A DNA stretch of 64,000 nt from Variovorax sp. OV329 (GCF_900114785.1 NZ_FOUG01000004.1:124001-188000); one strand, 5' to 3'. Positions 1 to 10,130 are shown, numbered from the stretch's first letter. A program made the numbers and translations. The notes: generated from the sequence alone by a model not told the origin.

Positions 1-82
1 TACGGGCTTCGAATCCGCGTTCCAAAGTGGCGTCGCCGCGCAATCCGCGCGGTTTCCATCTCAAGAACAAGAGGACGACGAC

Positions 83-2152
83 ATGGAACAAGACGAGCGC
101 CGCGCCCGCCGGCTGTGGCTGGGCACCCTGCTGATGGCCAGCCTGTGCTTCCTGATGCTGCTGGCCAACCCGGTAGAGGCGCAGGAGCGACAGCCGCGCC
201 AGAAGACCGAGAGCCCCTATTTCTTCGTCAAGAGCGACGACCCCTCGGTGGACCAGCTGCCGCTCAAGGCCACCGCGGTGGACGTGAAGATCGCCGGCGT
301 GATCGCCGACGTGCGCGTCACCCAGACCTACCGCAACGAAGGCACGCGGCCCATCGAGGCCAGCTACGTCTTCCCGGGCTCCACCCGCGCCGCGGTGAAC
401 GGCCTCACGGTGCGCCTGGCCGAGCGCGTGATCGAGGCGCAGATCCGCGAGAAGCAGAAGGCGCGGCAGGAATACGACCAGGCGAAGCAGGAAGGAAAGA
501 CCGCGGCCCTGCTGGAGCAGCACCTGCCCAACGTGTTCCAGATGAAGGTGGCCAACATCCTGCCCGGCGACGAGGTGCAGGTGGAGCTGCGCTACAACGA
601 GCTGCTGGTGCCCCAGGCCGGCAGCTACCAGTTCGTCTTCCCGACGGTGGTGGGCCCGCGCTACAACAGCCCGCGCTCGGAACAGGCACAGGCCGCCTGG
701 GTGTCGCAGCCCACGCTGCGCGCCGGCGTGGCATCGAGCGCCGCCTTCTCGATGAAGCTCGCCATCGACACGCCCATCGCCATCCGCGAACTGCGCTCGG
801 CCACGCATGCCATCGACGTCACGCAAGGCGATGAAGGCCGGCATGCGCAGGTCGCGCTGGCCCGCAGCGGCGAGCCGGCCAACGACCGCGACTTCGTGCT
901 GGACTTTCGATTGGCCGGCGAGCACATCGAGTCGGGCCTGATGCTCTACCCGGGCCAGGGCCCGAACGCGGAGAACTTCTTCCTGGCCATGGTGCAGCCG
1001 CCGCGCTCGGTACCTGCCGAGGCCGTCTCGCCGCGCGACTACATCTTCGTGGTGGACATCTCCGGCTCCATGCACGGCTTTCCGCTGGACACCGCCAAGG
1101 CCATGCTGCAGCGGCTGCTGAGCGGCCTGCGGCCCAGCGATACCTTCAACGTGCTGTTCTTCTCGGGCAGCAACAGGATGCTGTCGCCGCACCCGGTGCC
1201 GGCCAGCCGCGCCAACATCGAGCAGGCGCTGGAAGTCATCAAGAGCTATTCGGGCAGCGGCAGCACCGAGCTCATCCCTGCCCTTCGCCGCGTGTACGAG
1301 GAGCCCAAAGCGGAGAAGGTCTCCCGCACCGTGGTGGTGGTGACCGACGGCTACGTCACGGTGGAGCGCGAGGCCTTCGAGCTGGTGCGCAGGAACTTGT
1401 CGAAGGCCAACCTGTTTGCTTTCGGCATCGGCAGCTCGGTGAATCGCGAGCTCATCGAGGGCCTGGCCCGCGCCGGCATGGGCGAGCCCTTCGTCATCAC
1501 CGACCCGATGCAGGCCGCGCGCGAGGCGGCTCGCTTTCGCCGCATGATCGAATCGCCGGTGCTCACCCAGGTGCACGCACGCTTCGAGGGCCTCGATGCC
1601 TACGACGTGGAGCCCCATGCCCTGCCCGACGTGCTGGGCGAGCGCCCGGTGGTGATCTTCGGAAAGTGGCGCGGCCAGCCCAAGGGCCGCCTGGTGGTGC
1701 AAGGGCAGAGCGCCGAAGGCCCGTGGCACCAGGCTTTGCCAGCGGATTCGAAGAGCCTTCGGCCCGACGCCGTGGCGCTGCGCAGCCTCTGGGCGCGCCA
1801 CCGCATCGCCGCGCTGCAGGACCAGGAATCGCTGGAAGGCAGCGGCTCGCTGCGCGAGGACATCACCGCACTGGGCCTGCGCTACGGCCTGCTCACGCAA
1901 TACACCAGCTTCATCGCTGTCGACCAGGTGGTGCGCAATACCACGCCGGGCGCCAGCACGCGCGTCGACCAGCCGCAGCCGCTGCCCAAGGGCGTGAGCG
2001 AACTCGCGCTGGCCCAGCCGGCGAGCAGCGGCGCCGAGGTGCCCGGCACGCCTGAGCCCGAGACGCTGGGCGCCATCGCGGTGGTGCTGTCGATGCTGGC
2101 CATGCTGCGCCGGCGCGCCCGCCGCAACGACGGCCGCCGCCTGACCAGCTGA
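83..2152 (+). CDS. VIT and VWA domain protein with C-terminal exosortase-sorting tail
   Basis: A 689-residue exported protein. An N-terminal hydrophobic stretch (about residues 13-34) acts as signal or anchor. A vault/inter-alpha-trypsin (VIT) domain spans about 45-190 and a von Willebrand A domain about 318-490, with an intact MIDAS motif DISGS at 325-329. The C-terminus has a PEP-like triplet (TPEPET), a hydrophobic helix (AIAVVLSMLAML) and a basic end (RRRARR), which is the layout of PEP-CTERM exosortase substrates. The next gene is an exosortase, so this is probably its dedicated target, cleaved in the inner membrane and released or attached at the surface. Start: ATG 83 behind a purine-rich stretch (aagaggacgacgac). 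Domain calls are firm; the sorting role is inferred from tail and context. The family resembles the sortase-target VIT/VWA proteins of marine proteobacteria. Confidence 0.85.
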   Translation: MEQDERRARRLWLGTLLMASLCFLMLLANPVEAQERQPRQKTESPYFFVKSDDPSVDQLPLKATAVDVKIAGVIADVRVTQTYRNEGTRPIEASYVFPGSTRAAVNGLTVRLAERVIEAQIREKQKARQEYDQAKQEGKTAALLEQHLPNVFQMKVANILPGDEVQVELRYNELLVPQAGSYQFVFPTVVGPRYNSPRSEQAQAAWVSQPTLRAGVASSAAFSMKLAIDTPIAIRELRSATHAIDVTQGDEGRHAQVALARSGEPANDRDFVLDFRLAGEHIESGLMLYPGQGPNAENFFLAMVQPPRSVPAEAVSPRDYIFVVDISGSMHGFPLDTAKAMLQRLLSGLRPSDTFNVLFFSGSNRMLSPHPVPASRANIEQALEVIKSYSGSGSTELIPALRRVYEEPKAEKVSRTVVVVTDGYVTVEREAFELVRRNLSKANLFAFGIGSSVNRELIEGLARAGMGEPFVITDPMQAAREAARFRRMIESPVLTQVHARFEGLDAYDVEPHALPDVLGERPVVIFGKWRGQPKGRLVVQGQSAEGPWHQALPADSKSLRPDAVALRSLWARHRIAALQDQESLEGSGSLREDITALGLRYGLLTQYTSFIAVDQVVRNTTPGASTRVDQPQPLPKGVSELALAQPASSGAEVPGTPEPETLGAIAVVLSMLAMLRRRARRNDGRRLTS

Positions 2153-2183
2153 GCCTTTGACAACGCAACGAAAGAAATCCGAC

Positions 2184-3095
2184 ATGACACTCAGCGCACT
2201 GGCCCAGCGCCATCCACGGCTGTTCGATGAACTGATCCGCATCGACCGCATTCCCGCCTTCGGCTGGCTCGCGCTGCAGGCCGCGGCGCTCATGCCCACC
2301 TGGTGGTGGATGGGCCGCCGGCTGGTGGATGGCTCCGACGATCCGATGGGCGTGCTCGCGCTAGGCGCACTGGCCGTGCTGGTCTGGCAGGTGCGCCACG
2401 AACTGCGCTGCGCGCCGCGCCTGGGCTGGCTTGCACTGGCAGGCGCTGGCACCATCCTCGCCACCCTGCTGCGCACCGGCCTCGGACCCATGCACGCGTT
2501 GCCACCGCTGCTGGCTTCGCTGGTTGCGCTGCTGGCCCTGGCGGCCAGCCTGGTGGCGCTGATGCCGCGCCGCGTGGCATCGGCGCCGGTGCTGGGTCTG
2601 GCGGTGCTGGCCCTGCCCGTCCTGTCCTCGATGCAGTTCTATGCCGGCTATCCGCTGCGTGTGATCACCGCCGAGGCCAGCCGCTGGATGCTTTCGCCCT
2701 TCTTCACCGAGGTACAGCGCGAGGCCGCGAGCCTGCTCGTCGACGGCCACCTGGTGATCGTGGATGCGCCCTGCTCCGGCGTGCAGATGGCGTGGTGCGG
2801 TTATTTCGTCGCCTGCGTGGTGGCGCTGTGGGTGGGCCGCAGCAATCGCGGCTTTCTCACGCACCTGCCCTGGGTGGGCCTGGTGGTGCTGGGCGCCAAC
2901 GTACTGCGCAACAGCGTGCTGGTGGCCTTCGAAGGCGCGGGCCTGCCGCTGGGCGATGCATGGCACCAGGCCATCGGCCTCGCGGTGCTGGCGGCTGCTT
3001 GCGTGGAAATCGCCTGGCTGATGGCGCCGCTGCGCCGCAATCGCAAGAAGGCCCGGACCGACGCCATGCACATCCACGCCACGCCGGCGCATTGA
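2184..3095 (+). CDS. Exosortase (single-target type)
   Basis: A 303-residue polytopic membrane protein of the exosortase/archaeosortase superfamily, a transpeptidase-like enzyme that recognises PEP-CTERM-type tails. The three hallmark catalytic residues are present in the right order: Cys197 in APCSGVQM, Arg242 in NVLRNSV, and His261 in AWHQAIG. Roughly seven to eight hydrophobic helices are visible. I take ATG 2184 as the start; a TTG at 2157 in the same frame is possible but would add nine polar residues. The gene lies 31 bp after the VIT/VWA target and 21 bp before an EpsI-like gene, so the three form one operon. The exact Xrt subclass cannot be fixed by eye. No exopolysaccharide genes flank it in this window, unlike the usual EpsH loci. 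Confidence 0.85.
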   Translation: MTLSALAQRHPRLFDELIRIDRIPAFGWLALQAAALMPTWWWMGRRLVDGSDDPMGVLALGALAVLVWQVRHELRCAPRLGWLALAGAGTILATLLRTGLGPMHALPPLLASLVALLALAASLVALMPRRVASAPVLGLAVLALPVLSSMQFYAGYPLRVITAEASRWMLSPFFTEVQREAASLLVDGHLVIVDAPCSGVQMAWCGYFVACVVALWVGRSNRGFLTHLPWVGLVVLGANVLRNSVLVAFEGAGLPLGDAWHQAIGLAVLAAACVEIAWLMAPLRRNRKKARTDAMHIHATPAH

Positions 3096-3116
3096 GAAAG
3101 AAGAGAGCCAGTCACC

Positions 3117-3689
3117 ATGAAGCCCTTCCTGCAGTTCTTCGACAACCGCTTCATCAACCGCATCGGCCACAAGTCCGCCTTCGGCGTGGCCATGCTGGCC
3201 TGCATCGCCTGGTCGGCCGCGCAGGCCGTGCTCGCGCCGGCCGATGCGCAGCAGTCGCAAGCGCCGCGCTTCCAGGAGTGGCCATCGCAATGGGAAGGCG
3301 AGCCGCTGCGGCCGCTGGCGCTCAGCGCGGTGGAGCAACGCTTCGCGCAGCACTTTCCCGGCGCCATCGCACGCCTGACCGACGGCCGGCAGACGTTGGT
3401 GCTGCGCCGGGTCGATACGCCCACGCGCATGCTGCATCCGGCCACTGACTGCTACCGCGCACTGGGTTACCGCATCGAGCAGGCCAGGCTCGTGAAGGAC
3501 GCCGAGCAGCGCATGTGGCGCTGCTTCGTCGCCGCGCGCGGCAGCGAGCCGCAGCTGAAGGTGTGCGAGCGCATCGTCGATGCCCGCGGCAACGCGTTCA
3601 CCGACAGCTCGGCCTGGTACTGGGCGGCGGTGGCCGGCCAGTCCAGCGGGTCCTGGCAGGCCGTGACGGTGGCGCAGCCGCTTCAGTGA
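3117..3689 (+). CDS. Exosortase-associated EpsI-like protein
   Basis: A 190-residue protein with one N-terminal membrane segment (about residues 22-40) and a periplasmic domain. The segment around residues 103-112 (HPATDCYRAL) resembles the H-P-x-x-C core of EpsI/exosortase C-terminal partner domains, and two further Cys follow (WRCF, KVCE). It directly follows the exosortase gene in the same operon. Expected role: periplasmic partner of the exosortase, of unknown biochemical activity. The identification is from context plus a weak motif, so it is moderately secure. It converges with the chrA-like gene only 15 bp downstream. Confidence 0.6.
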   Translation: MKPFLQFFDNRFINRIGHKSAFGVAMLACIAWSAAQAVLAPADAQQSQAPRFQEWPSQWEGEPLRPLALSAVEQRFAQHFPGAIARLTDGRQTLVLRRVDTPTRMLHPATDCYRALGYRIEQARLVKDAEQRMWRCFVAARGSEPQLKVCERIVDARGNAFTDSSAWYWAAVAGQSSGSWQAVTVAQPLQ

Positions 3690-3704
3690 AGCGCAAGGCC
3701 GCGT

Positions 3705-5114
3705 TCAGCGCGGCAGCGCCAGCGTGACCAGCAGCCCGATCAGCGCACACGCACCCAGCAGCGGCATCACGCCCAACTTGAAGCGGAACAGCGCCACCGC
3801 TGCAGCGACGGCGATGAGCGCCGCCACCACGTCGAAGCGTCCGCCCGCGCCCTGCGGCCACAGCACGTGCCAGCAGAAGAAGAGCGCCAGGTTGAGGATC
3901 ACGCCCACCACCGCCGCGGTGATCGCCGACAGCGGCGCGGTGAAGCCCAGCTTGCCGTGCGTGGCCTCCACCAGCGGCCCGCCGATGAGGATGAAGAGGA
4001 AGGAGGGCAGGAAAGTGAAGAAGGTCACCACCGTCGCGGCCAGCGCGCCACCGAGGAAGAGCGCGTCCGGCCCCAGCACCTGCTTGATCCAGCCGCCGAC
4101 GAAGCCGACGAAGGCCACGACCATGATGAGCGGCCCCGGCGTGGTCTCGCCCAGCGCCAGGCCGTCGATCATCTGCGCACCGCTGAGCCAGTGGTGCTGC
4201 TCCACCGCGCCCTGGTAGACATAGGGCAGCACGGCATACGCGCCGCCGAAGGTGAGCATCGCCGCCTTGGTGAAGAACCAGCCCATCTGCGTGAGCGTGC
4301 CTTGCCAGCCCTGGGCGACCAGCAGCGCGCCCATGGCGGCGCCCCACAGCCCGAGGCCGGCCAGCACCAGCCGCACCAGACGTGCGCGCGAGAAGCGCGC
4401 ATGCGCCGGCGTGGGCGTGTGGTCGTCGATCAGCGCTGCGCCGTAGCTGGCCTGCCCGTTCGACTTTCCGCCGCCGAGCGCGAACACCTGAGGCGCCCAG
4501 CGTGCGCCGAAGAAGCCGATCAGCCCCGCCGCCAGCACGATGGCCGGAAAGGGCAGGTCGAAGGCGAAGATGGCCACGAAGGCCGCCGCCGCGATGCACC
4601 ACATATAAGCGTTGCGCAGCGCCCGCGTGCCGATGCGGTGCGCCGCATGCAGCACCAGCGCCGTCACGGCCGGCTTGATGCCGTAGAAGATGCCCGCCAC
4701 CAGCGGCACGTCGCCGAAGCGCAGGTAGATCCACGACAGCGCGATCAGGATGAACAGCGAGGGCAGCACGAACAGCGCCCCCGCCACGATGCCGCCCCAG
4801 GTGCGGTGCATGAGCCAGCCGATGTAGGTGGCCAGCTGCTGCGCCTCGGGCCCGGGCAGCAGCATGCAGTAGTTCAGCGCATGCAGGAAGCGCTTCTCGC
4901 TGATCCACCGGCGCCGCTCCACCAGTTCGCTGTGCATGATCGCGATCTGCCCCGCCGGTCCGCCGAAGCTGATGAAACCCAGCTTGAGCCAGAAGCGCAA
5001 AGCCTCGCCGAATGGCACGGGCTGTGGCGCGCCAGCGGGATCGATGCCCGACGTCGAAGAGTGGGCGGGTGAAGTCGAAGAGTGGGCAGGTGAAGGATCG
5101 GCGCGGTCGTTCAT
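3705..5114 (-). CDS. chrA: Chromate-transporter (CHR) family protein, long-chain type
   Basis: A 469-residue inner-membrane protein with two homologous CHR halves. The first (from about residue 35) carries LKLGFISFGGPAGQI and MLLPGPEAQQLATYIG; the second (from about 285) carries AAMLTFGGAYAVLPYV and ALGETTPGPLIMV. Both show the family FGG and PGP signatures, so this is the bidomain form, which exports chromate in characterised members; the true substrate here is untested. The N-terminus holds a duplicated heptad SPAHSST encoded by a 21-bp tandem repeat. The gene converges with the exosortase operon and sits 45 bp downstream of the AraC-type regulator on the same strand. There is no chrB next to it. 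Confidence 0.88.
   Translation of the reverse strand: MNDRADPSPAHSSTSPAHSSTSGIDPAGAPQPVPFGEALRFWLKLGFISFGGPAGQIAIMHSELVERRRWISEKRFLHALNYCMLLPGPEAQQLATYIGWLMHRTWGGIVAGALFVLPSLFILIALSWIYLRFGDVPLVAGIFYGIKPAVTALVLHAAHRIGTRALRNAYMWCIAAAAFVAIFAFDLPFPAIVLAAGLIGFFGARWAPQVFALGGGKSNGQASYGAALIDDHTPTPAHARFSRARLVRLVLAGLGLWGAAMGALLVAQGWQGTLTQMGWFFTKAAMLTFGGAYAVLPYVYQGAVEQHHWLSGAQMIDGLALGETTPGPLIMVVAFVGFVGGWIKQVLGPDALFLGGALAATVVTFFTFLPSFLFILIGGPLVEATHGKLGFTAPLSAITAAVVGVILNLALFFCWHVLWPQGAGGRFDVVAALIAVAAAVALFRFKLGVMPLLGACALIGLLVTLALPR
5053..5094 (-). repeat. 21-bp tandem repeat in the chrA N-terminus
   Basis: Two adjacent 21-bp copies (5053-5073 and 5074-5094) differ by one base and encode SPAHSST twice near the start of the CHR-family protein. 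The unit is a multiple of three, so copy-number change by slippage would keep the frame. The following Met-poor N-terminal region looks disordered, so length change would probably be tolerated. Confidence 0.9.
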
Positions 5115-5159
5115 GGCCCGAGTATCGCCAGCCGCGATGACCTCCGCATGGCCGGCAGC

Positions 5160-6122
5160 TCAGGCGTGATCCAGCCCCACGCGCCGCCTGAACTCGCTCG
5201 GGCTGCCACCGGTCTCCTGCTTGAACACCCGGCTGAAGTGCGAGAGGTTGTTGAAGCCCGAGGCCATCGCGATGTCGGTGATGCCCAGCCGCGCATGGGC
5301 CGGGTCCTGCAGCGCGCGCATGCAGGCCGCCAGGCGCTGGCGCAGGATGTAGGCATTGAGCGTGTCGTCCTCGTCGGCGAAGGCGTTGTGCAGGTGGCGC
5401 TTGCTGCAGTGCAGGGCCACGGCGATGCTGTCGATGGACAGCTGCGGGTCGCGCAGGTGCGCGGCCACGTGGGCACGGATGCGGTCCTTCAGTGCCTCGC
5501 GTTGCGTCAGCGCCGTCTCCTGCCCCGCCAGCTCCATCAGCGACAGGCGCACCAGCTGCACGATCAGCTCGCCCGCGCCGCGCGCCGCCGCCTCGCTCAT
5601 GTTGGGCAGCTCCTGGTAGGTGTTGCGCATGGCCTCCAGCGCCACGCGCGAGATGCCGCCGGCGCCACCCACGCGGCGCGCCATCAGGCGGTCCAGCGGC
5701 AACCCCGCAGTCGCCAGCTGCGACTTGGGCACCATCACGATCAGGTGGTCGGTGCGCTCGGGGTTGGCCACGGTGTAGGCACCGGTGGTGTCGTAGATGG
5801 TCCAGGCACCGTTGCGCACCGCGGCCTCGCGGCCCTTCTGCTCCACCGCGGCGCTGCCCTGCCAGGGCGCCACGATCTTCAGGTAGCCCCCATCGCTGTG
5901 GCGCGCCATCTGGTCGCTGCGCAGCACGCGGTGGCGGTTGGCCTCCAGCCGGGTGAGGATCACCTCGCCGGCGCGCGACGCGGCGATGTGGCCATCGAAC
6001 TCGGTGTCGCCGTACAGGTCGGACTCCAGCCCGCCGAAGTGCTGCCAGACCCACTCGCGCCACTGCGGCGCGCGCTCGCGCGGCGGGACGACATCGGTGC
6101 TCAACATGGTGGATGCCGCCAT
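5160..6122 (-). CDS. AraC-family transcriptional regulator (FeaR-like)
   Basis: A 320-residue regulator. The N-terminal two thirds look like the AraC-binding-like domain found in FeaR-type activators; the C-terminal about 100 residues carry the paired helix-turn-helix (SIDSIAVALHCSKRHLHNAF, then ITDIAMASGFNNLSHFSRVFK), ending in the usual GGSPSEFRRR. I chose ATG 6122 because it follows a good ribosome site (aagaggag); the frame is open to 6242 but that extension is basic and unlikely. It diverges from the ABC importer operon at 6313, so it probably controls that operon. FeaR-like regulators often govern aromatic or amine catabolism, which fits the nearby aldehyde dehydrogenase; the inducer is unknown. 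Confidence 0.85.
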   Translation of the reverse strand: MAASTMLSTDVVPPRERAPQWREWVWQHFGGLESDLYGDTEFDGHIAASRAGEVILTRLEANRHRVLRSDQMARHSDGGYLKIVAPWQGSAAVEQKGREAAVRNGAWTIYDTTGAYTVANPERTDHLIVMVPKSQLATAGLPLDRLMARRVGGAGGISRVALEAMRNTYQELPNMSEAAARGAGELIVQLVRLSLMELAGQETALTQREALKDRIRAHVAAHLRDPQLSIDSIAVALHCSKRHLHNAFADEDDTLNAYILRQRLAACMRALQDPAHARLGITDIAMASGFNNLSHFSRVFKQETGGSPSEFRRRVGLDHA

Positions 6123-6312
6123 CGGCCCCGACTCCTCTTGGTTCAAGTGCGCGATTGTGTTGCCGCGCCGAATACCCCTTCGGACAGGGTTAACCCCGAG
6201 CGCCGTGCGCGCTGGGACAAGCGCTTTGTGCGCCAGCGGCACAGCAGCGCAGGCGGGCCCTTCCTACGATCGCCTCACGCGGCCGCTTGAGCCGCCAACG
6301 AGGAGACACGCC
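6123..6312. promoter_or_regulatory. Divergent control region between araC-like gene and ABC importer
   Basis: This 190-bp gap separates the two divergent start codons and must hold both promoters and any AraC-type operator. I see no convincing sigma-70 hexamers or clear direct repeats by eye. The regulator gene has an aagaggag ribosome site just inside the region, and the importer has aacgaggagac just before 6313. Confidence 0.5.
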
Positions 6313-7506
6313 ATGACCTACCCCACCCGCCGCCGCTGGATCCAGGGCGCCGCCACCACCCTGGGCGCTGCCGCCGTCGCGCCGCAGCTGTTCGCGCAGA
6401 GCGGCCCGGTGAAGATCGGCTACGCCATCGCTCGCACGGGACCTTGGGCGGCCGGCGCGCAGGTCAGCCAGGAGCCCAACTACCTCCTGTGGGCCGAGCA
6501 GGTGAACGCCGCGGGCGGGCTCGACGTGAAGGGTGCCAAGCGGCAGATCGAGCTGATCGGCTACGACGACCGCAGCGAGACCGAGACCTGCGTGCGCACC
6601 TACGAGAAGCTGATGGGCAGCGACAAGGTCGACCTGATCCTGCCGCCCTGGGGCTCGGGCGCCAACTTCGCCATCGCGCCGCTGGCCAACCGCTTCGGCT
6701 ACCCGCTGCTCGCGCCCACCGCGCTGTCGCGCAAGCTGATCGACATGAACCTGCCCTACTTCTTCTCGCTCTTGCAGCAGCCCGACAAGATGATGGGCGC
6801 GCTGGTGGACATGCTGGTGGCCCAGCAGGTGAAGACCGTCGCCATCGTCTACATGGACGACCTGTTCGGCCTGGAGAACTTCGCGGCCATCAACAACGCG
6901 CTGAAGAAGACCGGCATCCAGGTGGTGGAGCGCAAGAGCTACCCGTTGGGCGTGAAGGACCTGGCACCGGTGCTGCGCGGCATCAAGGACCTGAACCCCG
7001 ACGCCTTCATCGGCATCACCTACCCGCCGGACACGCTGCTGGTGAGCCGCCAGTCGCGCGAGATCGGCTTCAACCCCAAGTATTTCTACGCCTCGGTGGG
7101 CACCGCCTTCCAGCTCTACAAGAACGTCATGCAGGCCAACACCGAGGGCGTGATCGGCATGGGCTCGTGGAACGTGAAGACCAGCCCCGGCGCCAAGGCC
7201 TACTTCGATGCACACGTGAAGAAGTTCAACAAGGAACCCGACCGCTGGGCCAGCGGCCATGCCTGGGCCGGCCTGGAGATCATGCAGCAGGCCGTGGCAC
7301 GCGCGGGCCTGGACCGCAAGGCGCTGCGCGAGGTGATCGCCAGGAACGAATTCAAGACCATCCTGGGCCCGATCCGCTTCGAGCGTGGCGAGAACGCCTC
7401 CATCCCCGGCACCGTGAGCCAGTGGCAGGGCGCGGACTTCGAGGTGGTGTGGCCGCTGGACCGCGCCACCGCCAAGCTGGTCACGCCCAAGCCGGCGTGG
7501 AAGTGA
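6313..7506 (+). CDS. Branched-chain-type ABC transporter, periplasmic binding protein
   Basis: A 397-residue type I periplasmic binding protein of the LivJ/LivK family. Residues 5-30 form a twin-arginine-like leader (RRRWIQGAATTLG...), ending AQLFAQ-style before the mature start. The fold pattern VKIGYAIARTGPWAAG and the later YDDRSE and AIVYMDD segments are typical of this family. It is the first gene of a five-gene importer operon (binding protein, two permeases, two ATPases). Ligands of such systems range from branched-chain amino acids to aromatic acids, amides and urea; the linked aldehyde dehydrogenase and FeaR-like regulator favour an aromatic or amine-derived ligand, but that is inference. 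ATG 6313 follows gaggagac. Confidence 0.9.
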   Translation: MTYPTRRRWIQGAATTLGAAAVAPQLFAQSGPVKIGYAIARTGPWAAGAQVSQEPNYLLWAEQVNAAGGLDVKGAKRQIELIGYDDRSETETCVRTYEKLMGSDKVDLILPPWGSGANFAIAPLANRFGYPLLAPTALSRKLIDMNLPYFFSLLQQPDKMMGALVDMLVAQQVKTVAIVYMDDLFGLENFAAINNALKKTGIQVVERKSYPLGVKDLAPVLRGIKDLNPDAFIGITYPPDTLLVSRQSREIGFNPKYFYASVGTAFQLYKNVMQANTEGVIGMGSWNVKTSPGAKAYFDAHVKKFNKEPDRWASGHAWAGLEIMQQAVARAGLDRKALREVIARNEFKTILGPIRFERGENASIPGTVSQWQGADFEVVWPLDRATAKLVTPKPAWK

Positions 7507-7536
7507 CGCACTGAACCGAAGGAAGGCATCGCTCCC

Positions 7537-8415
7537 GTGTCCCTCGTATCCTGGGCCGAGCTGCTGGCAGGCGGTCTCATCACCGGCGGCATCTATGCGC
7601 TGGTGGCCATCGGGCTGAACCTGCAGTACGGCCTCATGCGCATCATGAACATCTCGCACGGCGAGTTCCTGATGCTCGGTGCCTTCATCACCTGGTGGGC
7701 CCACACCAGCTTCGGCATCTCGCCATTCGTGCTGATGCCGCTGGCCTTCGTGCTGCTCGGCGCCCTGGGCATGCTGATCCACGTGCTGTGTTTCCGCGGG
7801 ATCGCGGCGCGCGCGCCCAACGTCGACGTGTTCGAGGCGCGCAGCCTCATGGTGGGCTTCGGCCTCATGTTCGCGGTGCAGAACGCGGCCCTGATCATCT
7901 GGGGCGGCGACCTGCGCGGCTACGAGTACCTGGCGCAGCCGGTGGAACTCGCGGGCATGCGCTTCACCGAAAACAAGCTGGTGATCTTCGCGGTCGCGCT
8001 GGCGCTGAGCCTGGGCTTCGTCGCGCTGCTGAAGTTCACGCTGCTGGGCAAGGCGGTGCGCGCGCTGATGCAGTCGCCCACCGGCGCGCAGCTGGTGGGC
8101 ATCAACACGAAGCGCCTGCATCCGCTGATGTTCGGCGTGGGCCTGGGCCTGTCGGGCGTGGCCGGTGCGCTGCTGTCGATGACCTACGAGATCACGCCCT
8201 CGATGGGCGAGCCCTACACCGTCACCGCGCTCATCGTCATCACCCTGGGCGGCTTCGGCTCCATCGCGGGCAGCCTGGCCGGCGGCCTGCTGCTGGGCCT
8301 GGTCGAGGCGCTGGGCATGCACTTCTCCAGCCCCTCGCTGAAGATGCTGCTGTCCTACGGTGTGTTCATCGCCGTGCTGCTTTGGCGGCCCAACGGCCTC
8401 TTCTCCCGAAAGTAA
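7537..8415 (+). CDS. Branched-chain-type ABC transporter permease (LivH-like)
   Basis: A 292-residue membrane permease with about eight helices. Family landmarks are GLITGGIYALVAIGLNLQYG at the N-terminus, MNISHGEFLMLGA, and the LGGFGSIAGSLAGGLLLG segment near the C-terminus. The start is GTG 7537, with ggaagg upstream. It is the first permease of the importer and ends 2 bp before the GTG of the LivM-like partner, so the two are probably translationally coupled. Confidence 0.9.
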   Translation: MSLVSWAELLAGGLITGGIYALVAIGLNLQYGLMRIMNISHGEFLMLGAFITWWAHTSFGISPFVLMPLAFVLLGALGMLIHVLCFRGIAARAPNVDVFEARSLMVGFGLMFAVQNAALIIWGGDLRGYEYLAQPVELAGMRFTENKLVIFAVALALSLGFVALLKFTLLGKAVRALMQSPTGAQLVGINTKRLHPLMFGVGLGLSGVAGALLSMTYEITPSMGEPYTVTALIVITLGGFGSIAGSLAGGLLLGLVEALGMHFSSPSLKMLLSYGVFIAVLLWRPNGLFSRK

Positions 8416-8417
8416 AA

Positions 8418-9319
8418 GTGAAGTCGCGCATCCTCATCGCCGCGGCCGTGCTGCTGGCCGCCGGCGCCGTGCCCTGGGTGGCCTCGGATTTCCTGCAGTC
8501 GCTGGCCCTGGCCTGCCTCATGTACATCGCGCTGGCCACCAGCTGGTCGATGTTCTGCGGGGCCACCCGCTACCTCTCGCTGGCCACATCGGCCTTCTTC
8601 GGCGTCGGTGCCTATACGAGCGCCGTGCTGCTGGACGTGCTGCCCTGGCCGCTGGTGGTGGCCTGCGGCGCGCTGGTGGCAGCCATCGTCGCCGCCGTGA
8701 TGGGCGCGGCCGTGCTGCACCTGCGCGGCACCTACTTCGCGGTGCTCACCTTCGGCATGACGGAGCTGATCCGCCACGCCATCACCTATGTCGAGAAGCA
8801 GGTCTCGGGCACCGTGGGCCGCGTGCTGGCGGTGGTGCCCGAGAACCATGTCGTCTACCTCACGCTGCTGCTGATCGCCGCCCTGGCCATCGGCACCGCG
8901 CTGTGGGTGAAGAAGAGCCGCTTCGGCCTGGCGCTGGCCGGCATCGGCGCGGACGAGCAGCGCGCGCAGACGTTGGGCGTGGACACGCGACGCATGAAGA
9001 TCTTCGGCTTCGCGCTCTCGGCCCTTTTCGCCGGCGCCGTGGGCGCGGCGATGGCGGTGCGCTGGACCTACATCGAGCCCTCGGCCGTGTTCAATCCCTT
9101 CATCGGCTTCCAGACGGTGCTGATCGCGCTGATCGGCGGCGCGGCCAGCCTCGGCGGGCCCATCGCCGCGGCCATCGTCTTCAGCCTGCTGGCCGAGACG
9201 CTGCGCCTGCAACTGCCCTACGGCTACATGCTGGTGCTGGGCCTCCTGCTGGTGCTGTGCGTGATGTACCTGCCCAACGGCCTCGCGTCGCTGTGGCAAC
9301 GCAAGCAAGGGGGAAAGGC

Positions 9320-9323
<4 letters not shown>
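8418..9323 (+). CDS. Branched-chain-type ABC transporter permease (LivM-like)
   Basis: A 301-residue permease that pairs with the LivH-like protein. It shows the LivM landmarks: ATSWSMFCGATRYLSLATSAFFGVGAYT-type N-terminal region, HLRGTYFAVLTFGM, and RAQTLGVDTRRMKIFGFALSA before the last helices (the motifs are quoted in pieces). GTG 8418 is the start, placed directly after the livH-like stop. Its stop overlaps the ATG of the next gene (ATGA). Confidence 0.9.
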
Positions 9324-10069
<746 letters not shown>

Positions 10070-10130
10070 GCCCCCGCGCGGCCGCTCCGAAGGGCGCTTC
10101 CACCGCAGCCCGAAGGGCGGAGGTATCCGA

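Noticed and set aside
3698..3714. Short GC-rich hairpin between the EpsI-like and chrA genes
   Set aside because: The stem is only six base pairs with no T-run on either strand, so it is not convincing as a terminator.
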